Below are positions 5,923-9,793 of a stretch of DNA of 9,793 nt, piece after piece; within the stretch, counting starts at the first letter, position 1, and each line of letters begins with the position of its first letter. Below the pieces are notes generated by a model. That model did no database searches. It saw only the letters and a list, made by a program, of their open reading frames with translations, and was not told the origin of the DNA. The position numbers and the translations under genes are program-made. This DNA is from Bacillota bacterium (lineage in GTDB: Bacteria > Bacillota > Clostridia > Oscillospirales > Ruminococcaceae): the NCBI GenBank assembly GCA_023413185.1, contig JAEZQD010000153.1, positions 1 to 9,793 of the forward strand, written 5' to 3'.

Positions 5923-6798
5923 TTATTTGTGTGTGCCAAAGAAGAACAATGCGATGGTTCCGGGACCCGAATGAGAGCCGATAACCGGTCCAATCATCGT
6001 CAGCGTTACGTCGGCGACGGTGGGGAAGCTTTGTTTTACCAAAGACGCGGTGTACTCGGCATCCTCAAGCGAATCGCCGTGCCCGATAAAGATGTGCTGA
6101 CCGTCCGGCTCGGTACAGGTCTCCTTCATATGCTCGACCAGCGCCTCAAGCGACTTGCGTCTGCCGCGCACCTTCTCCATCGGAATCAGACGTCCCTCGT
6201 TGTCTACATGCAAAACCGGCTTGACGCCCAGCGCCGTACCCAACAGCGCGCTGACGGCACTGACGCGCCCGCCGCGTTTGAGGTGGTTTAGGTCGTCTAC
6301 GGTAAACCAGTGGCACAGATGGTCGCGGTTCTCCAGCACCCAGTCGCGCAGGGTCTCGATGTCCATGCCCGCCTCTTTTTTCTTTGCGGCGGTGTAGACC
6401 ATAAGCCCTTCGCCCGCACTTGCTGCGCGTGTGTCTACGACGTAGATCTTTCGGTCGGGGTACTTCTCGGCAAAATCCTTAGCGGCAAGCTCCGCCGCAC
6501 TGTAGGTGCCGCTCAGGGCGGAGGAGAAGCTGATGGCAAGAATATCCTTGCCACTCTGCAGCACCGGCTCCCAATACTCCGTATAGGTGGTGTAGGTCAC
6601 CTGCGAGGTTTTGGACATATTGCCGGCGCGCAGCTGCTCGTAAAACTCATGAAAGCCATAGTTGCGCCCGTCGGGAAAGTGCATATAGGGCTTGCCCCCC
6701 AGCTCAAACTCCATGGGTACTACCGTGACCCCCAGCTCCTCTATCAGAGCCGCAGGCAGGTCGCAGGTGGGATCGGTGAAAATCTGGTATTCTCTCAT
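5923..6798 (-). CDS. DegV family (FakB-like) fatty-acid-binding protein
   Basis: This 291-residue cytosolic protein belongs to the DegV/FakB family, which bind a fatty acid. The characterised FakB members present it to the kinase FakA for phosphorylation and entry into phospholipid synthesis. The family marks are in order: FTDPTCDLP (7-15), the ligand-contacting MSKTSQV (61-67), SFSSALSGTYSAA (90-102), DTRAASAGEGL (122-132), FTVDDLNHLKRGGRVS (165-180), GVKPVLHVDNEGRL (191-204) and the C-terminal GPVIGSHSGPGTIALFF (270-286), with H276 at the phosphate-binding position. The length is normal. The start ATG at 6798 has AGGAG 7 bases upstream. No fakA gene is in the window, so the exact lipid and partner are unknown. 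It appears to be transcribed on its own, or with the small ORF just upstream, and ends before a hairpin. Confidence 0.93.
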   Translation of the reverse strand: MREYQIFTDPTCDLPAALIEELGVTVVPMEFELGGKPYMHFPDGRNYGFHEFYEQLRAGNMSKTSQVTYTTYTEYWEPVLQSGKDILAISFSSALSGTYSAAELAAKDFAEKYPDRKIYVVDTRAASAGEGLMVYTAAKKKEAGMDIETLRDWVLENRDHLCHWFTVDDLNHLKRGGRVSAVSALLGTALGVKPVLHVDNEGRLIPMEKVRGRRKSLEALVEHMKETCTEPDGQHIFIGHGDSLEDAEYTASLVKQSFPTVADVTLTMIGPVIGSHSGPGTIALFFFGTHK

Positions 6799-6800
6799 CG

Positions 6801-6929
6801 CTACTCTCCTGTTCTTTCATCATACTCATCGGCGGTCGTTGCCTCGGCGGTCTGTTCTGTGGGCTGCCCCATAAACAAAACGGCTAAAACAGTGTATTTG
6901 CTTGTAATTATATATTGAAACAATCCCAT
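6801..6929 (-). CDS. Possible 42-residue small protein upstream of degV
   Basis: I do not recognise this ORF. From the ATG at 6929-6927 it reads MGLFQYIITSKYTVLAVLFM, then an acidic, polar tail with QPTEQTAEA and DEYDERTGE, and stops with TAG two bases before the degV ATG. The degV ribosome-binding site lies inside its last codons. The first half is hydrophobic enough for a short membrane helix. There is no clear ribosome-binding site before this ATG, and the start overlaps the predicted degV promoter. If that promoter is real, only a 23-residue version from the ATG at 6872 would be made. It may be a real small membrane protein, a coupled leader peptide, or a chance reading frame, since 42 open codons are not rare in GC-rich DNA. 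Confidence 0.3.
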   Translation of the reverse strand: MGLFQYIITSKYTVLAVLFMGQPTEQTAEATTADEYDERTGE

Positions 6930-6935
6930 TTGCAA
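6907..6935 (-). promoter_or_regulatory. Predicted sigma-A promoter of degV
   Basis: On the minus strand, TTGCAA (6935-6930) and a perfect TATAAT (6912-6907) are spaced by 17 bases. Transcription would start near 6900, about 100 bases before the degV start codon. It sits right after the typA terminator, as expected for a separate transcription unit. Confidence 0.65.
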
Positions 6936-6944
6936 GCACAGAGG

Positions 6945-6985
6945 CGGCAAACACAAAACGGAGCGGCAAAAATACGCCGCTCCGT
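6945..6985 (-). terminator. Intrinsic terminator of typA
   Basis: A perfect 10-base stem (ACGGAGCGGC 6958-6967 with GCCGCTCCGT 6976-6985) closes an 8-base loop. On the minus strand it is followed by TTTTGTGTTTG. It begins 33 bases after the typA stop codon. Confidence 0.85.
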
Positions 6986-7018
6986 CTTATATTGTTGCAT
7001 TATTAAAAGACAATATCC

Positions 7019-8851
7019 TTACTGCGCCGCAATCTTCTTAGCATTGGTCGCCTTTGCGCGCTGGTCGCGGTTGAGGATGCGCTTGCGGATGCGCAGGCTT
7101 TTGGGGGTAACCTCCAACAGTTCATCCTCGGCGATGAACTCGAGTGCCTCCTCCAGGCTCTGGTTGCGCGGCGGGGTTAAGCGCAATGCCTCGTCACTGC
7201 CCGATGCGCGCATGTTGGTGACGTGCTTTCTCTTGCACACGTTTACCACCACATCCTCCGCCTTGGGGGACTGCCCGACAATCATGCCCTCGTACACCGG
7301 AACACCCGCGCCCAAGAACAGTGCGCCGCGCTCCTGGGCATTGTATAGCCCGTAGGTAACGGTCTCGCCCGTCTCAAACGCAATCAGCGAGCCGGACAAA
7401 CGGCGGGGGATATCCCCCTTATACGGCGCGTAGCAATCAAACACCGTGTTTAAAATGCCCTCGCCGCGCGTATCGGTTAAAAACTCGCTGCGGTAGCCAA
7501 ACAGCCCTCTCGACGGCACGTTGAACTCCACGCGCATACGGCTGCCGACGGGGTGCATGCTTAAAAGCTCGCCCTTGCGTCTGCCCATCTTCTCCATCAC
7601 CGACCCGAGCGATTCTTCCGGCACGTCGATGATCAGACGCTCCATCGGCTCAAGCAGCGTGTCGCCTTCCTGATGGTACAGCACCTGCGGCATACTCACC
7701 TGAAACTCGAAGCCCTCGCGGCGCATCGTTTCAATCAGGATGGAAAGGTGCATCTCGCCGCGTCCCGCCACGCGAAAGCTCTCGGCGGAATCGGTCTCGG
7801 TTACATGCAGCGACACATCCTTAAGCAGCTCGCGGAACAGGCGGTCGCGCAGCTGACGGCTGGTTACAAACTTGCCCTCGCGCCCCGCAAACGGGCTGTC
7901 GTTTACCGAGAAGGTCATCTCCACCGTCGGCTCGCTGATCTTTACAAAGGGCAAGGCCTCTACGGCGGAAGGGTCGCACACCGTGTTGCCGATTGAAATT
8001 TCCTCGATGCCCGAGAAGCACACGATGTCGCCCACGCTCGCCTGTTCTACGGCAACGCGCGCAAGCCCTTCTATCTGGTACAGGGCAACCACCTTGGCAC
8101 GGTAGGGCTTCTCGCGCTGGTGCCAGTCGGCAACGGTCACCTCCATGTTGGGGCGAATGCTTCCGCGCTCAACGCGCCCGATGGCAATGCGTCCCACATA
8201 GTCGTTGTAATCGATGGACGATACCAGCAGCTGCAGCGGCTCATCCGGCTCGCCCTCGGGTGCGGGGATGTAGTCGATAATCTTGTCAAACAGCGGCGCA
8301 AGGTCCTCGGCTGCGCTGCCGGGGTCGAGCGTGGCGGTGCCTTCGCGTCCCGAGCAGTACACCACGGGGCTTTCAAGCTGTTCTTCGGTTGCGTCAAGGT
8401 CGAGCAAAAGCTCGAGTACCTCGTCGGCTATCTCGTGCAGGCGTGCGTCGGGGCGGTCGGTTTTATTTACAACCACAATCACCTTATGCCCGAGTGCAAG
8501 CGCCCGTTCCAAAACAAAGCGGGTTTGGGGCATCGGCCCCTCAAAGGCGTCTACCAGCAGCAGCACGCCGCTGACCATCTTTAATATGCGTTCCACCTCG
8601 CCGCCGAAATCGGCGTGCCCAGGGGTATCGACGATGTTGATCTTGGTTCCCTTCCAATACATCGAGGTGTTCTTGGCAAGTATGGTGATGCCGCGCTCGC
8701 GCTCGAGGTCGTTGGAATCCATCACGCGGTCGTTTACCACCTGGTTTTCTCTAAACGCGCCGCCCTGCTTGAGCATCTCGTCCACCAGTGTCGTCTTGCC
8801 GTGGTCAACGTGTGCGATGATTGCGATGTTGCGTAAATCTTCTCTTAACAA
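7019..8851 (-). CDS. typA: Translational GTPase TypA/BipA
   Basis: This 610-residue protein is the ribosome-associated GTPase TypA (BipA), involved in ribosome assembly and stress or cold adaptation. The GTPase motifs are intact: P-loop AHVDHGKT (13-20), switch I RERGIT (51-56), DTPGH (75-79) and NKTD (129-132). They are followed by the EF-G-like beta-barrel and alpha/beta domains (for example GRGEMHLSILIETMRREGFE) and the TypA-specific C-terminal domain ending in SLRIRKRIL. The length is typical. The start codon is TTG at 8851-8849: AAAGGAG lies 9 bases upstream, an in-frame TAA three codons before it rules out an upstream start, and the first in-frame Met is past the P-loop. It has its own promoter and terminator and is divergent from rplM. 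Confidence 0.97.
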   Translation of the reverse strand: MLREDLRNIAIIAHVDHGKTTLVDEMLKQGGAFRENQVVNDRVMDSNDLERERGITILAKNTSMYWKGTKINIVDTPGHADFGGEVERILKMVSGVLLLVDAFEGPMPQTRFVLERALALGHKVIVVVNKTDRPDARLHEIADEVLELLLDLDATEEQLESPVVYCSGREGTATLDPGSAAEDLAPLFDKIIDYIPAPEGEPDEPLQLLVSSIDYNDYVGRIAIGRVERGSIRPNMEVTVADWHQREKPYRAKVVALYQIEGLARVAVEQASVGDIVCFSGIEEISIGNTVCDPSAVEALPFVKISEPTVEMTFSVNDSPFAGREGKFVTSRQLRDRLFRELLKDVSLHVTETDSAESFRVAGRGEMHLSILIETMRREGFEFQVSMPQVLYHQEGDTLLEPMERLIIDVPEESLGSVMEKMGRRKGELLSMHPVGSRMRVEFNVPSRGLFGYRSEFLTDTRGEGILNTVFDCYAPYKGDIPRRLSGSLIAFETGETVTYGLYNAQERGALFLGAGVPVYEGMIVGQSPKAEDVVVNVCKRKHVTNMRASGSDEALRLTPPRNQSLEEALEFIAEDELLEVTPKSLRIRKRILNRDQRAKATNAKKIAAQ

Positions 8852-8954
8852 ACGTGTTTACTCCTTTATACCCTTTGCGCTTATTTAAAGTCTGTACCGA
8901 CATTTTCGCGGCAGTTGACTTTCCGCGCGCACATGCAAAAATTCATACTGTACA

Positions 8955-8983
8955 ATTATAGCGCGCCAGCTGTCCGATTTCCA
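8955..8983 (-). promoter_or_regulatory. Predicted promoter of typA
   Basis: On the minus strand a perfect TATAAT (8960-8955) lies 17 bases after TGGAAA (8983-8978), a 4/6 match to the -35 consensus. Transcription would start near 8948, leaving a leader of about 97 bases before the TTG start. Confidence 0.55.
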
Positions 8984-9175
8984 CAATGTGTTTTACTAAA
9001 CTATCGCGTCGCCGCCCTGCAGTTTTTGCTGTTATTTACAAAAAACGTACCCTGCCACCGATAAACTACCCCGCAAAAAAATGAAACCACTCACAAGAAA
9101 CAGAGCGATAACGCGTAATTCGGCGAGAAAAAGAGAGAAAACCATGTAATAAATTAAATTTACCGCCAAAAGCTA
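8984..9175. other. Divergent intergenic spacer between typA and rplM
   Basis: I see no gene or clear RNA structure here. The right end (about 9141-9175) is A/T-rich, with the short palindrome TAAATTTA, directly upstream of the rplM -35 box. This is where an UP element would lie. Confidence 0.5.
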
Positions 9176-9204
9176 TTGACACTGCTTTTTCGGCGGGATA
9201 TAAT
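9176..9204 (+). promoter_or_regulatory. Consensus sigma-A promoter of the rplM-rpsI operon
   Basis: TTGACA (9176-9181) and TATAAT (9199-9204) are both perfect and are spaced by exactly 17 bases. An A/T-rich stretch lies upstream. Transcription would start near 9211, about 96 bases before rplM. Such a strong promoter fits a ribosomal protein operon. Confidence 0.9.
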
Positions 9205-9210
9205 AGGGTC

Positions 9211-9250
9211 TGCCGGTCTTGATACAGCCGTTTTGCGCCTGTATGCGGCA
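9211..9250 (+). promoter_or_regulatory. Structured 5' leader of rplM, probable L13-type leader
   Basis: At the predicted 5' end of the mRNA the sequence folds into a two-part hairpin. TGCCG (9211-9215) pairs with CGGCA (9246-9250). After an asymmetric internal loop (6 bases against 1), ATACAG (9222-9227) pairs with CTGTAT (9239-9244) and closes the loop CCGTTTTGCGC. Firmicutes rplM genes often carry an autoregulatory L13 leader of this general form, to which L13 is thought to bind. The pairing is seen; the family assignment is from memory and position. Confidence 0.6.
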
Positions 9251-9306
9251 AACACTGCCCGTTATATTATTTTCACATATACACAAACCGATACGGAGGG
9301 AAAAAC

Positions 9307-9738
9307 ATGTCTACCTTTATGCCAAAAGCAAGCGACATTAAGCGCACTTGGTATATTCTTGATGCGGCCGGCAAGCCGCTTGGACGTACGGCGGAGCGCG
9401 CCGCATACATCCTGCGTGGTAAGCACAAGCCCATCTTCACCCCGAACGTTGATTGCGGCGACAGCGTAATCATCCTCAACGCCGAGAAGGCGATTCTCAC
9501 CGGCAACAAGGCCACCCAGAAGTTCTACCGCCACCACAGTGGTTGGGTTGGCGGTCTCAAAGAGACCTCCTACAAGGACATGATGAAGTACAAGCCCGAC
9601 TTTGCGATGACACTTGCCGTAAAAGGCATGCTTCCCGGCAACACGCTGGGGGCGAACTGCTTAAAGCGTCTGCGTGTATACCGCGGCGCCGAGCACACCC
9701 AGCAGGCACAGCAGCCCGTCGCATGGACGCAAGAATAA
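9307..9738 (+). CDS. rplM: 50S ribosomal protein L13
   Basis: This 143-residue protein is ribosomal protein L13, an early assembly protein of the 50S subunit. It shows the family sequence throughout: WYILDAAGKPLGRTAERAAY near the N-terminus, LRGKHKPIFTPNVDCGDSVI, then FYRHHSGWVGGLKE (with W and V where many homologues have Y and P), AVKGMLPGNTLGANCLKRLR and VYRGAEHTQQAQQP at the end. The length is usual. The start ATG has GGAGGG 6 bases upstream. An in-frame ATG six codons... inside the protein (M5) lacks its own site, so the first ATG is chosen. It is first in an operon with rpsI, driven by a consensus promoter and preceded by a structured leader. Confidence 0.98.
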   Translation: MSTFMPKASDIKRTWYILDAAGKPLGRTAERAAYILRGKHKPIFTPNVDCGDSVIILNAEKAILTGNKATQKFYRHHSGWVGGLKETSYKDMMKYKPDFAMTLAVKGMLPGNTLGANCLKRLRVYRGAEHTQQAQQPVAWTQE

Positions 9739-9759
9739 TTCGGAGGGAGGCAATTAGTT

Positions 9760-9793
9760 ATGTATGAATCCAAACCTTATCTTTACGGTACCG
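9760..9793 (+). CDS. rpsI: 30S ribosomal protein S9, N-terminal fragment
   Basis: The first 11 codons (MYESKPYLYGT) are visible before the window ends. The start ATG at 9760 follows GGAGGGAGG by about 9 bases and lies 21 bases after the rplM stop. The YGTG-type start of S9 and the near-universal rplM-rpsI pairing support the call; the rest of the protein lies outside the window. Confidence 0.9.
   Translation, partial: MYESKPYLYGT

Noticed and set aside
6310..6918. 202-residue open frame on the plus strand opposite degV
   Set aside because: It is a GC-driven shadow of degV and its upstream region, with no recognisable motif and no binding site.

Overview
The window is a chromosomal housekeeping region of a moderately GC-rich, low-oxygen-adapted Firmicute. 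Three things suggest a member of the Clostridia, probably near Oscillospiraceae/Ruminococcaceae: a bacterial V-type (V/A) ATPase operon with the Enterococcus-like gene order, a DegV/FakB lipid-binding protein, and typA next to a divergent rplM-rpsI pair. The lineage is inferred from gene content and protein style; no marker gene was compared.

Left part (1-5523, all minus strand): a V-type ATPase operon. Transcribed from right to left it reads H/G (5523-5215), I (5176-3149), K (3156-2674), E (2385-1774), C (1655-684), F (691-368) and A (259 to past the left edge). This matches the E. hirae ntp order F-I-K-E-C-G-A. H and E form the peripheral stalks. I and K form the membrane ion-translocating part. 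C and F are the central-stalk parts, and A is the catalytic subunit. K keeps the residues that bind Na+ in E. hirae NtpK, so a sodium pump or sodium-driven synthase is predicted. I/K and C/F overlap by 8 bases. The K-E, E-C and F-A junctions are open gaps (288, 118 and 108 bases), and the K-E gap is packed with perfect inverted repeats and a 17-base tandem repeat.

Middle (5524-7018): a promoter-bearing leader for the ATPase operon, then degV (minus) with a hairpin just after its stop. A possible 42-codon small ORF sits directly before degV, next to a good promoter. The typA terminator follows.

Right part (7019-9793): typA/bipA (minus strand, TTG start). After a 455-base divergent intergenic region comes the ribosomal protein operon rplM-rpsI (plus strand). 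It has a consensus sigma-A promoter and a structured leader that looks like an L13-type autoregulatory leader. rpsI runs off the right edge.

I found no mobile element, CRISPR array, tRNA or rRNA. I do not see a new multi-gene system. The least ordinary parts are the structured K-E intercistronic region and the small ORF before degV.
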